From positions 1 through 11,581 of the forward strand of contig CAITZE010000357.1 of the NCBI GenBank assembly GCA_903896775.1: 11,581 bases of DNA. Reading direction: 5' to 3'. A program made the translations under genes and the position numbers. The DNA is from an uncultured bacterium. Its GTDB lineage: Bacteria > Pseudomonadota > Alphaproteobacteria > Rhodospirillales > Rhodospirillaceae. The notes beneath the pieces are model-generated. The model was not told the DNA's origin. It saw only the letters and a program-made list of their open reading frames with translations, and ran no database searches. Of the stretch, positions 1 to 5,839 are shown piece by piece; position 1 is the stretch's first letter; every line of letters starts with the position of its first letter.

Positions 1-762
1 AAAGGCCGCTACCCGTCCCGACGTCGCATTAAAGTCGGCGACAACATTGGGATCGATGGTGTCGACGCCGTGAACGATGGAGCCGTCGAAGAGAACGATG
101 CTGCCGAAGGAGTCTTCGGTATCGGTTGAAACTACGGCGTCGTTGCGGTCACGCAGGAAGCCGCCGCCGGAAATGAAATCTTCGCCGCGCTTCGACAAAC
201 AGGCCATGCTTTGCAGGAACGACAGGCCGTTGCCTTTCAGCACAGACGGGAAATGGGCGTCGCGATGCCCAGACATGAACCCACCGCCGCGCGGATAATG
301 ATGAACGCGGCACGCATTCCAGAATTTATCACGCGCACCATCGCTTCCAAAGTCCGGGCGAAGATCTGTCAACGCGTTGCGCAGCTCCACAAGAATCGCA
401 AAGAGCGCGGTAAGGTTCGGAAAATTCGCCGCGCGTTCGTGGAAGTATGTGGTCAATAGAAACTGCGCGTAACCTTCGCCGATGCCATTGGTGCTGCCGA
501 TTGCAGTTTTCCGCCACGGCGCCATTTGAAGATCGTCGGGGCGAAATTTATCGGCTTGCGCATGCAAAGGCAGGCTCGCCAAAACATCAATGTATTCGCG
601 GCGAGCCTTGTGGATAACGCCTGTCAGCGCGTCATGGCGCAGCACGACATAACCCCGCGCCAGCACTTCGTCGCGAAGAGCAGGTAGGCGAGAACGCAGA
701 TCCGCCGGCAAGCTTCCAGCGGATTCGTTTGTGTGCGGCATTGCAGCGGAAGGAACAGTCAT
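1..762 (-). CDS. 2-oxoglutarate/Fe(II)-dependent oxygenase, C-terminus outside window
   Basis: The frame is open from an ATG at 762 through base 1 (254 codons seen) and continues past the window edge. It starts MTVPSAAMPHTNES and is preceded by a GAGAAG ribosome site five bases upstream. Seen: an HRD triad (H166, D168) after an HYPRGGGF stretch, and a distal histidine H231 in FDGSIVHGVD; these match the HxD...H iron ligands of the double-stranded beta-helix oxygenases. R249 (SGRVAAF) could be the 2-oxoglutarate carboxylate ligand, although at 18 residues after H231 it is farther than the usual 10-11. Family knowledge: such enzymes hydroxylate small molecules or protein side chains in the cytoplasm. 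The substrate is unknown. It is divergent from the MFS gene at 941 across 178 bases. The enzyme class is fairly sure, the subfamily is not. Confidence 0.82.
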   Translation of the reverse strand, partial: MTVPSAAMPHTNESAGSLPADLRSRLPALRDEVLARGYVVLRHDALTGVIHKARREYIDVLASLPLHAQADKFRPDDLQMAPWRKTAIGSTNGIGEGYAQFLLTTYFHERAANFPNLTALFAILVELRNALTDLRPDFGSDGARDKFWNACRVHHYPRGGGFMSGHRDAHFPSVLKGNGLSFLQSMACLSKRGEDFISGGGFLRDRNDAVVSTDTEDSFGSIVLFDGSIVHGVDTIDPNVVADFNATSGRVAAF

Positions 763-940
763 AACTTCTCTTTATAGAAAGTCTGTCGAGACAATTATCG
801 ATGCCATCTTATAAGCATTCGAGCAAGTATTCGAAGGCTACTCGATTTGAGGGCTGGCCGGCTCGACTTTTAAGCCAGCCACTTTTATGGTGCGGCGTCT
901 TCGCTCTTTGATTTCACGCCTTCGGTAGCCTCGATTTCAG
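763..940. promoter_or_regulatory. Divergent intergenic region between oxygenase and MFS genes
   Basis: These 178 bases hold the 5' ends of both flanking genes. Seen: a direct repeat ATTCGA at 817-822 and 829-834 (12-base period) and an inverted repeat GGCTGGC/GCCAGCC at 852-858 and 874-880 with a 15-base loop, followed by ACTTTTAT. I found no convincing -35/-10 pair on either strand: TATAAA at 771-776 (minus strand) lies only a few bases from the ATG and would make the message almost leaderless. That the repeats are regulator sites is a guess. Confidence 0.3.
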
Positions 941-2110
941 ATGCCTATTCTATTCCTCATCATCTTCATGGACCTCGTGGGCTTCGGCCTCCTGATCCCG
1001 CTTTTGCCGTTTTACGTCGAACGGGTTGGGGCAGGACCCGAGGTCGTGACCTTGGTGCTGGGACTTTATTCCGTTGGGCAATTCATCGCCGCACCCCTAT
1101 GGGGCAAACTCAGCGACACCTACGGTCGCAAACCGGTTCTCGCGCTTACGAGTTTAGGGTTAGCAGCGTCGTATGTTTTGCTGGCCACCGCAGATAGCTT
1201 GAGCCTGCTCATTCTCAGTCGGCTTTTCGGCGGTATCATGGCCGGCAATATCGCCGCCGCGCAGGCTTACATCACCGATATCACCACGCCTGCGACCCGC
1301 GCCAAAGGCATGGGCGTTTTGGGTGCGGCCTTTGGCCTCGGCTTCATCTTTGGTCCGGCCATCGGCGGCATTCTCGGCGGTCACGATGTTGCCACAGCCG
1401 ACTTCACATCCCCTGCCCTTGCCGCCGCCACCGTCACCGTGCTCGCGGCGGCAGGCGTTCTGCTGTTTCTGAAAGAGAGTTTGAAGCCGGAAATGCGCGC
1501 GCAAAAATTGGATGCGCCAAAAGTCTCCTTGTCCGAAAAAATGCGCGCCGCTTTCGGACGCAAGACGCTCGCCGTGCTGATCGCCGCAAGTTTTCTCGCC
1601 GTTACCGCCTGGGCCTTGTTCGAAACAGTCTTCGCTTTATGGGCCAACGCGCTGTTCGCCTACGGTCCGGCACAGATCGGTTATGTGCTGACCTTCATGG
1701 GCGTTATCAGCGTCATCATTCAGGGCGGCGCCATCGGCCCACTCACACGCCGCTTCGGGGAATCGAGACTCGCAATGATGGCCTTGGTGTTTTTGGTCAT
1801 CGGCTACGGCAGCATTGCCACAGCCGACAGCGAGCACGGCATGTTGATAGCCTGCGGCGTGTTGGCCTTAGGGTCGGCTCTGTTTACCCCGAGCCTTTCA
1901 AGCCTCGTTTCAAGCGAAGCCGGCGAACACGAACGCGGGGCGGTTTTGGGTATTTATCAAGGGGTTACGTCCTTGAGCCGGGTCGTCGGCCCAGCGTTTT
2001 CCGGAGCCGTTTTTGCGCACGGTGGGCCGGGAGCGCCATTTTTCCTGGCGGCCACCCTTGTTGTCCCGGCGCTTGGCCTTTTCCTATTTACAAAGCGCAC
2101 TAAGCCGTAG
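941..2110 (+). CDS. MFS drug exporter, TetA-like (DHA1 type)
   Basis: A 389-residue polytopic membrane protein, the usual size for a 12-helix major facilitator antiporter. The N-terminus (MDLVGFGLLIPLLPFY, helix 1) resembles TetA-type tetracycline exporters. Motif A between helices 2 and 3 is clear (GKLSDTYGRKP, residues 55-65), and motif C of proton-coupled drug exporters is seen as FGLGFIFGPAIGG near residues 131-143. A weaker motif-A echo, GPLTRRFGESR, lies near residue 267 in the second half. Expected role: drug/proton antiport at the inner membrane; the substrate cannot be read from sequence. ATG 941 is the only start after an in-frame stop at 926-928; the ribosome site is poor (GGTAG, 12 bases away). 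It stands alone, with no tetR-like neighbour in view. Confidence 0.88.
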   Translation: MPILFLIIFMDLVGFGLLIPLLPFYVERVGAGPEVVTLVLGLYSVGQFIAAPLWGKLSDTYGRKPVLALTSLGLAASYVLLATADSLSLLILSRLFGGIMAGNIAAAQAYITDITTPATRAKGMGVLGAAFGLGFIFGPAIGGILGGHDVATADFTSPALAAATVTVLAAAGVLLFLKESLKPEMRAQKLDAPKVSLSEKMRAAFGRKTLAVLIAASFLAVTAWALFETVFALWANALFAYGPAQIGYVLTFMGVISVIIQGGAIGPLTRRFGESRLAMMALVFLVIGYGSIATADSEHGMLIACGVLALGSALFTPSLSSLVSSEAGEHERGAVLGIYQGVTSLSRVVGPAFSGAVFAHGGPGAPFFLAATLVVPALGLFLFTKRTKP

Positions 2111-2118
2111 CGATAAAG

Positions 2119-2148
2119 CCTGGAATTACATAGTATTAGAGCCACATT
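2119..2148 (+). promoter_or_regulatory. Possible RpoH (heat-shock sigma) promoter of hsp20
   Basis: CTGGAA at 2120-2125 and CCACATT at 2142-2148, 16 bases apart, resemble the sigma-32 pattern CTTGAA / CCCCATnT, with a mismatch in each element. Transcription would start near 2155, giving a leader of about 100 bases, a common length for ROSE leaders. It is a weak match supported by the identity of the gene downstream. Confidence 0.4.
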
Positions 2149-2161
2149 GGGATGATTTCGC

Positions 2162-2256
2162 GGGTCTTGACGGCAAGGCTTCGGCACCCAACATAGGAGG
2201 GGTCGCGCCACACTTGGGCGACCCACCGTTCTCGCTCTTTTGGAGGAGACGACAAG
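2162..2256 (+). promoter_or_regulatory. ROSE-like RNA thermometer leader of hsp20
   Basis: ROSE elements are alphaproteobacterial leaders that mask the ribosome site of small heat-shock genes with a conserved UYGCU pairing to AGGA. Here UCGCU (2232-2236) faces AGGA (2244-2247) inside the GGAGGAG ribosome site (2242-2248). Pairs that can be drawn: 2230-2249, 2231-2248, 2232-2247, 2233-2246, a G-G opposition 2234/2245, an unpaired C2235, then 2236-2244, 2237-2243 and a wobble 2238-2242 closing a UUU loop. The G-G opposition with the extra C is the ROSE hallmark. Upstream, GGGTCGC (2200-2206) pairs with GCGACCC (2218-2224), extended inward by CCA/TGG around a CACT loop, and CTTG/CAAG (2166-2177) forms a small first hairpin. 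The fold was drawn by hand. Confidence 0.75.
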
Positions 2257-2274
2257 ATGAAGATACTACGATGA
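2257..2274 (+). CDS. Five-codon leader ORF (MKILR) overlapping the hsp20 start
   Basis: ATG 2257 lies eight bases after the GGAGGAG site (2242-2248), the ideal distance, whereas the Hsp20 ATG at 2271 lies 22 bases away. The ORF reads Met-Lys-Ile-Leu-Arg and its TGA (2272-2274) overlaps the hsp20 ATG as ATGA. Taken at face value, ribosomes load here and reinitiate on hsp20, so one masked ribosome site would control both. It may instead be a chance ORF, or reflect a sequencing indel. Only the arrangement is seen; translation is inferred. Confidence 0.45.
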   Translation: MKILR

Positions 2275-2738
2275 CGAGAGTTTCAGTTTTCTCGAGCCCG
2301 TTGCTGTTGGGGTTCGACCATATCGAGCGTGTGCTGGACCGCGTCAATAAGACCGCGGGTGAAGGCTATCCGCCTTACAACATCGAACAGACCGGCGAGC
2401 ATCGTTTGCGCATCACCCTGGCTGTGGCCGGATTCTCCGACGACGACCTCGCTGTAAGCGTGGAAGACAACCAACTCGTCATCCGCGGGCGGCAACAGGA
2501 AGACGGCAATACCAACCGGATTTATCTCCATCGTGGTATTGCCGCACGGCAGTTTACACGCAGCTTTGTGCTCGCTGAAGGTATTGAAGTGCGCGGCGCG
2601 GAAGTGACCAACGGCCTACTACATATCGATCTGGAACGTCCCGTACCCCAACCCAAAGTCACCCAGATCGAAATTAAAAGCGCAGACGCTAAACGCAAAG
2701 CCTCGCCTAAAACCATCGACCTCGATCCGCACAAATAG
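2271..2738 (+). CDS. hsp20: Small heat-shock protein, Hsp20/alpha-crystallin family
   Basis: A 155-residue small heat-shock protein, an ATP-independent cytoplasmic holdase that keeps denatured proteins soluble until Hsp70/ClpB refold them. The alpha-crystallin domain spans about residues 36-128: it opens with PPYNIEQ, contains the VAGFSDDDL turn (52-60), and closes with the family signature AEVTNGLLHIDL (110-121). The C-terminal tail carries IEI (133-135), the IxI motif that docks into neighbouring subunits during oligomer formation. ATG 2271 is chosen because MTRVSVFSSPLLLGFD looks like the N-terminus of this alphaproteobacterial subgroup; the frame is open much farther upstream, but only through the leader and the MFS gene. 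Regulation is probably by RpoH plus the ROSE-like leader, with possible coupling to the mini-ORF at 2257. Confidence 0.93.
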   Translation: MTRVSVFSSPLLLGFDHIERVLDRVNKTAGEGYPPYNIEQTGEHRLRITLAVAGFSDDDLAVSVEDNQLVIRGRQQEDGNTNRIYLHRGIAARQFTRSFVLAEGIEVRGAEVTNGLLHIDLERPVPQPKVTQIEIKSADAKRKASPKTIDLDPHK

Positions 2739-2828
2739 GCCTTACAAGTAAACCCTGTATGTGCGGCAACAAAACCACCGGCGGCGCCATTTAATAAGTG
2801 AGACGGGCCGCTTGCGGAATGATCGCTC

Positions 2829-2838
2829 GGAAGGAGGA
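2829..2838 (+). promoter_or_regulatory. Strong ribosome site of the DUF1150 gene
   Basis: GGAAGGAGGA ends four bases before ATG 2843 and decides that start over in-frame upstream codons. Unlike the hsp20 site it is not visibly masked by a hairpin. Confidence 0.8.
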
Positions 2839-2842
2839 TCAC

Positions 2843-3142
2843 ATGTACGACAAAGACCTCGATAAAGACGACATCAATACCGGCACTGAAGACATCGACG
2901 AAAGCATCGCCGATGAACCGACGCCCCGCACCATGCTGACCGCCGACAGTGGCGCAACACCGCTTGATTTGGCGCGACTCGGATTGAGCGAAATCGCCTA
3001 TATCCGCCGCGCTATCGTGAACGATACGCCAATGTGGACGATCCACAGCGCGGCCGGTGATCCGCTCGGCGCGGCCCAAAGTTTCGACCTCGCGTGGTCG
3101 GCCGTGCGGCAAAATGATTTAGAGCCGGTAAGGGTTCATTAA
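2843..3142 (+). CDS. DUF1150 family protein
   Basis: A 99-residue protein with a very acidic N-terminus (MYDKDLDKDDINTGTEDIDE) and a DUF1150-like core from about residue 39 (LDLARLGLSEIAYIRR ... WTIHSAAGDPLGAAQSFDLAWSAVRQNDLEPVRVH). DUF1150 is a short alphaproteobacterial family of unknown function, often found next to Hsp20 genes, as here (104 bases after hsp20, same strand, shared terminator). Co-induction by heat is therefore likely. The core is soluble with no signal peptide or membrane helix. A role as an Hsp20 partner or adaptor is inference from position only. Confidence 0.82.
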   Translation: MYDKDLDKDDINTGTEDIDESIADEPTPRTMLTADSGATPLDLARLGLSEIAYIRRAIVNDTPMWTIHSAAGDPLGAAQSFDLAWSAVRQNDLEPVRVH

Positions 3143-3152
3143 GACTACCGGC
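3124..3152 (+). other. Inverted repeat spanning the DUF1150 stop codon
   Basis: GCCGGTA (3124-3130) and TACCGGC (3146-3152) form a 7-bp stem with a 15-base loop containing the TAA stop. No T-run follows. It could stabilise the mRNA 3' end ahead of the terminator at 3195, or be chance. Confidence 0.3.
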
Positions 3153-3194
3153 CTAAAATAAGAAACGACGCATTGGAGCTTAGGCTCTTTTGTG

Positions 3195-3232
3195 AGGCGC
3201 GCCCGGATGTACGGCGCGCCTTTTTCGTTTTT
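3195..3232 (+). terminator. Intrinsic terminator of the hsp20-DUF1150 unit
   Basis: AGGCGCGCC (3195-3203) pairs perfectly with GGCGCGCCT (3213-3221) around a 9-base loop; TTTTTCGTTTTT follows from 3221. A 9-bp GC-rich stem plus T-rich tail is a strong Rho-independent terminator, and it separates the heat-shock unit from the tRNA gene. Confidence 0.9.
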
Positions 3233-3292
3233 GCGCCCCTCTTAAATTGGCGTTTCAAATATCCCCTTAAGGATGCACGGCAAAAGTGTGCG

Positions 3293-3301
3293 TGGTATAA
3301 G
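3293..3301 (+). promoter_or_regulatory. Possible extended -10 promoter of tRNA-Arg
   Basis: TGGTATAAG carries the TGn extension and a TATAAG -10 box; no good -35 lies at the right distance. Transcription would start near 3308, about 15 bases before the mature tRNA. Confidence 0.4.
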
Positions 3302-3322
3302 ACCGACGCCCGCCTGTGGCAT

Positions 3323-3399
3323 GTTCCCGTAGCTCAGCTGGATAGAGTACCAGATTCCTAATCTGGGGGTCGTGGGTTCGAATCCCGCCGGGGACGCCA
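3323..3399 (+). tRNA. tRNA-Arg (anticodon CCU)
   Basis: A complete 77-base cloverleaf with encoded CCA. The acceptor stem is GTTCCCG / CGGGGAC (one G-T pair), the D-arm is GCTC...GAGT, and the anticodon stem CCAGA / TCTGG encloses loop TTCCTAA with anticodon CCT at 3357-3359. The T-loop TTCGAAT lies between GTGGG and CCCGC, and the discriminator is G3396. It reads AGG codons. tRNA-Arg(CCU) genes are frequent targets of tyrosine-recombinase integration, which fits the gene fragments downstream. Confidence 0.97.
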
Positions 3400-3431
3400 C
3401 CTCTAATACTATTGAATTTCCATGCTTTTGA

Positions 3432-3929
3432 TTGCTCATCCCCGTGCGGGATTTGAACGAACATGCGGCGCGGCTTTCAACGCAACCAGATGCTCATGCG
3501 CATCTGTTTCATGCCGACGGCGGGCAAGCCCTCCCAATCTATGCGGTTAATGTGGCGGTGCCGCTTTTGGATGTGGACCTGGAGATGGGGCCCACCGCTG
3601 TTTGGCTTGGATCGCACCGATGGCCAAGCTACATGGAGCCGAAGCTGGAAGACGCCACGACGTTCTCATTGCAGCGTGGTGATTGTCTGCTGCTCGATTA
3701 TCGCACCATGCACGCGGGCATGCCTAATGGCAGCAAGCGCATACGGCCTATTCTTTATACCCCGTACACACGCACGTGGTTTTTCGACGAAGTTAACCAC
3801 TTCACACGCTGTTCGCTGGATATGACGCGCACAGCATTCCGTGCGCTACCGGAATCGCTTTATCCGCTGCTGATGCGCGCTTACACCCAGTTCACCCGGG
3901 CCGACTGGCATAAGGTCGACGACGCTTAA
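3432..3929 (+). pseudogene. 5'-truncated PhyH-type 2-oxoglutarate oxygenase
   Basis: The frame opens just after a stop at 3429-3431 and begins 33 bases behind the tRNA. Counting from 3432, it has the iron ligands H27-x-D29 (LFHADGG) and H94 (RTMHAGMPNG), the family's AVNVAVPLLDVDLEMGPTAVWLGSHR strand-turn region near 38-63, and R103/R105 (9 and 11 residues after H94) as 2-oxoglutarate ligands. Phytanoyl-CoA dioxygenase relatives usually have well over 250 residues; here at most 165 remain, and the N-terminal part before the HxD is missing. There is no ATG or ribosome site; only TTG 3432 or GTG 3444 could serve. I call it a decayed fragment whose C-terminal half is still intact. Confidence 0.7.
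3439..3458 (-). repeat. Inverted degenerate copy of the tRNA-Arg 3' end
   Basis: Read on the minus strand, GTTCAAATCCCGCACGGGGA matches tRNA-Arg bases 3376-3394 at 18 of 19 positions with one inserted base. It covers the T-loop, the 3' side of the T-stem and the 3' acceptor strand, the part of a tRNA gene used as an integrase attachment core. The 5' side of the T-stem is not conserved, so the similarity ends abruptly. It may be a relic of a second tRNA gene or of an attachment site rearranged into inverse orientation. Confidence 0.55.
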
Positions 3930-3947
3930 AGTCGGGAGAGTGCGGTT

Positions 3948-4307
3948 GGCTTGCATAACGCTGAGTCCACCGATCTGCGTCGAGGACAAATTGGCGATGA
4001 CGTTACTCGAGAGAGCGGCGATCTGATGCGACGATAATCGGCCGATCTGCGTGGACGACAAACCGCCAAGCTGAGTCGTGGTCAAAACAGCGAGGTCGGT
4101 CGTGTTAAAACCGACGATGGTCACACCATTGTCGCTTTGCAGAATCTGCGTCGTCGAGAGCGCCGAGAGCTGCGTCGACGAAAGAGCTTGGAAAGCCGTT
4201 GTATTGAGGAACTCAAACTGCGTCGCTGTTAACCCGCCGACAACACCCGCCGACAAAGACGAAATGAAAGCAGCGCCAAGCCCATTCAGTTGCGTACTGG
4301 TTACCTG
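3948..4307 (-). pseudogene. Fragment of an octapeptide-repeat (LSxTQIxx) protein, cut at both ends
   Basis: On the minus strand one frame encodes about 14 tandem octapeptides of the form L-[ST]-x-T-Q-[IL]-x-x (for example LSSTQIGR, LSSHQIAA, LTTTQLGG), 24 bases per unit, with one nine-residue insert SDNGVTIVG between units seven and eight. The pattern begins one codon after a stop at 4308-4310 (QVTSTQLNG) and ends at LSVMQA (3948), where the frame runs into antisense of the PhyH fragment. No start codon, ribosome site or non-repeat domain is present. Such repeats occur inside very large alphaproteobacterial surface or secreted proteins; this looks like an internal piece of one, left by rearrangement. 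Together with its edges it fills the stretch from 3930 to 4362. Confidence 0.6.
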
Positions 4308-4362
4308 TCATTCCCGGCGAAATCCCATATGCTGGGCTGGTTTAGGGGGTAGGAATCCGCGC

Positions 4363-4944
4363 ATGATGGGCAAAGGTAGACTTGAGGCGTTCAGCGATGG
4401 CGTGTTCGCCATAATCATCACAATCATGGTGCTGGAGATAAAGGTACCGCACGGTGAAGACTTTGCAGCGCTTGTGCCGCTTTTGCCGGTCTTCGTGAGC
4501 TACGTGCTAAGCTTCATCTATGTCGGCATTTATTGGAACAATCACCATCACATGCTGCATGCCACACAACATGTGACGGGTGGCGTGCTGTGGGCCAATC
4601 TTAATCTGCTATTCTGGCTATCGCTGTTTCCCTTCGTCACCGGCTGGGTGGGGGAAAACCAGTTCGCGGGCGCGCCGATGGCGATGTACGGCGGCGTCAT
4701 GTTGATGGCGGCCATCGCCTACTACATTTTGCAGCAAGTGATTATCACGTGCCATGCCGATAACGCACTGGTCGCCAAAGCCGTGGGCCGCGATCTTAAA
4801 GGTAAGGCCTCTCCGGTGCTTTATACAGCAGCGATCATAAGTTCGTTTTTCGAGCCTTGGATCGCTTGCGGCATATACGTCTTTGTTGCGCTGATGTGGC
4901 TGGTGCCAGACCGACGTATCGAACAGCAACTCCGCGCCAAATAG
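4363..4944 (+). CDS. TMEM175/DUF1211 family membrane protein (potassium-channel type)
   Basis: A 193-residue protein with about six membrane helices (roughly 11-27, 36-57, 74-95, 106-128, 150-165, 167-182). Helix 1 carries the family signature RLEAFSDGVFAI (6-17); in bacterial TMEM175 homologues the FSDGVFAI segment lines a potassium-conducting pore built from four subunits. An HHH cluster (61-63) follows helix 2, as in many relatives. Start: ATG 4363 (or 4366) with AGGA at 4351-4354 eight bases upstream; the frame extends farther upstream only through the repeat fragment. It ends 4 bases before the stop of the convergent YkgJ-type gene. The family is clear; channel activity is known for some relatives and inferred here. 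Confidence 0.87.
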   Translation: MMGKGRLEAFSDGVFAIIITIMVLEIKVPHGEDFAALVPLLPVFVSYVLSFIYVGIYWNNHHHMLHATQHVTGGVLWANLNLLFWLSLFPFVTGWVGENQFAGAPMAMYGGVMLMAAIAYYILQQVIITCHADNALVAKAVGRDLKGKASPVLYTAAIISSFFEPWIACGIYVFVALMWLVPDRRIEQQLRAK

Positions 4945-4948
4945 GCGA

Positions 4949-5740
4949 TCAGACCGTCGGCGCCACGCGGCGCGCCATGCCATCGACCTGCGCTAGGAAA
5001 ACCGGCGGGGTGGAACTATCCACGTCGACGCTGGCAAAGACGTTTTCGCCGCTACGCCAGCGCTGCTCGGCGTTTTCGCTTAGCGCTACCGCCACCGCAC
5101 CGATCAACTCAAAACCCGTGATTGGCAGTTGTACCAGTGTCATGGCCGCCGACAGAATCATACGCATAACGTTCATGGTCTTGATGTGGTCAATAGGCAT
5201 GGGGATGCCGGTATTCTTCAAATCCACATAGGCCGCGATGCAAGCGTTTACGTCGAGCGACATGGCCCCACGACAGCCCGTGGGTCGCATTGCATAGATT
5301 GAACATGCGGCGGCTTCGTTCAGCAATGGGCATGGCACCCGCGCGTGTCGGCGTTGCTCTTCCGACAGGCCTTTAGTCTGCTGATGGGTCTGAATGATTG
5401 CGGCGATTTTGTCCTTATCGCTGCGAATGTAATTGGCAATTGCGAACGCTTCAGGCGCCAGGATAGTCACGCGCTGATAACAGCAGTGAGCGCAGCCGCG
5501 CTTGCACGCCACTTTGGCATTTGTGGAAACCGGCGTGGTTTTGTCGAAGATCCCCAAGATATGGGCCATGACGTCGGAACTTGGCGACGCTGAACGGTCG
5601 GATCGGAATAATCCGACGAGGTGGCGGATCTGTGCCTCCACGCGCCGCGAATCCCCGCCGATATTCACCGGCATCGACAAAAGGCCCTCGTCCTCGCGTA
5701 CCAAAGCGCGGCGTTCGGGCCGAGATAGGCGATCACTCAC
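4949..5740 (-). CDS. YkgJ family cysteine-cluster protein (copy 1)
   Basis: 263 residues. The metal-binding cluster CKRGCAHCC (C79, C83, C86, C87) matches the CxxxCxxCC pattern of the YkgJ/UPF0153 zinc-or-iron-chelating family; further cysteines at 137, 146, 156 and 167 (CPLL, CSIYAMRPTGCRG, ACIAAY) complete an eight-cysteine set. GTG 5740 is chosen because GAAGGAG sits eight bases upstream and because MSDRLSRPERRAL aligns with MTDRLSRPERRAL of the copy at 9523-10314, also 263 residues, with cysteines at the same places and the same ending APTV. The open frame runs upstream to 5857, but that would overlap the divergent FkbM gene. No signal peptide. Probably a cytoplasmic metal-binding protein; the function is unknown. 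Confidence 0.85.
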   Translation of the reverse strand: MSDRLSRPERRALVREDEGLLSMPVNIGGDSRRVEAQIRHLVGLFRSDRSASPSSDVMAHILGIFDKTTPVSTNAKVACKRGCAHCCYQRVTILAPEAFAIANYIRSDKDKIAAIIQTHQQTKGLSEEQRRHARVPCPLLNEAAACSIYAMRPTGCRGAMSLDVNACIAAYVDLKNTGIPMPIDHIKTMNVMRMILSAAMTLVQLPITGFELIGAVAVALSENAEQRWRSGENVFASVDVDSSTPPVFLAQVDGMARRVAPTV

Positions 5741-5839
5741 GATGCCGGCTCCTTCGGTGTCAAAACGAAGCAAAGAAACGCGTGCACGATACGTAACCGC
5801 TCTGGCATATTCCAGCCTTAGTCTGGATTGGCGGCCCCC

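Noticed and set aside
2013..2270. In-frame N-terminal extension of Hsp20
   Set aside because: It crosses the end of the MFS gene and the ROSE-like leader; the family N-terminus begins at 2271.
2522..3112. Long minus-strand open frame opposite hsp20 and DUF1150
   Set aside because: It is a shadow of two well-recognised genes, spans their intergenic gap and resembles no known family.
3173..3361. 62-codon open frame across the terminator and into tRNA-Arg
   Set aside because: It reads through an intrinsic terminator and half a tRNA gene and has no ribosome site.
3948..4307. Regular 24-base periodicity considered as a CRISPR array
   Set aside because: The units vary freely at third-codon and variable positions, there are no unique spacers, and the period is explained by a coding octapeptide.
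4078..4362. In-frame N-terminal extension of the TMEM175 gene
   Set aside because: It runs antisense through the octapeptide-repeat fragment; family homology and the ribosome site place the start at 4363.
5802..5827. Alternating CTGG/CCAG arms before the FkbM gene (CTGG 5802-5805, CCAG 5812-5815, CTGG 5823-5826)
   Set aside because: Four- to five-base arms are too short to separate from chance.
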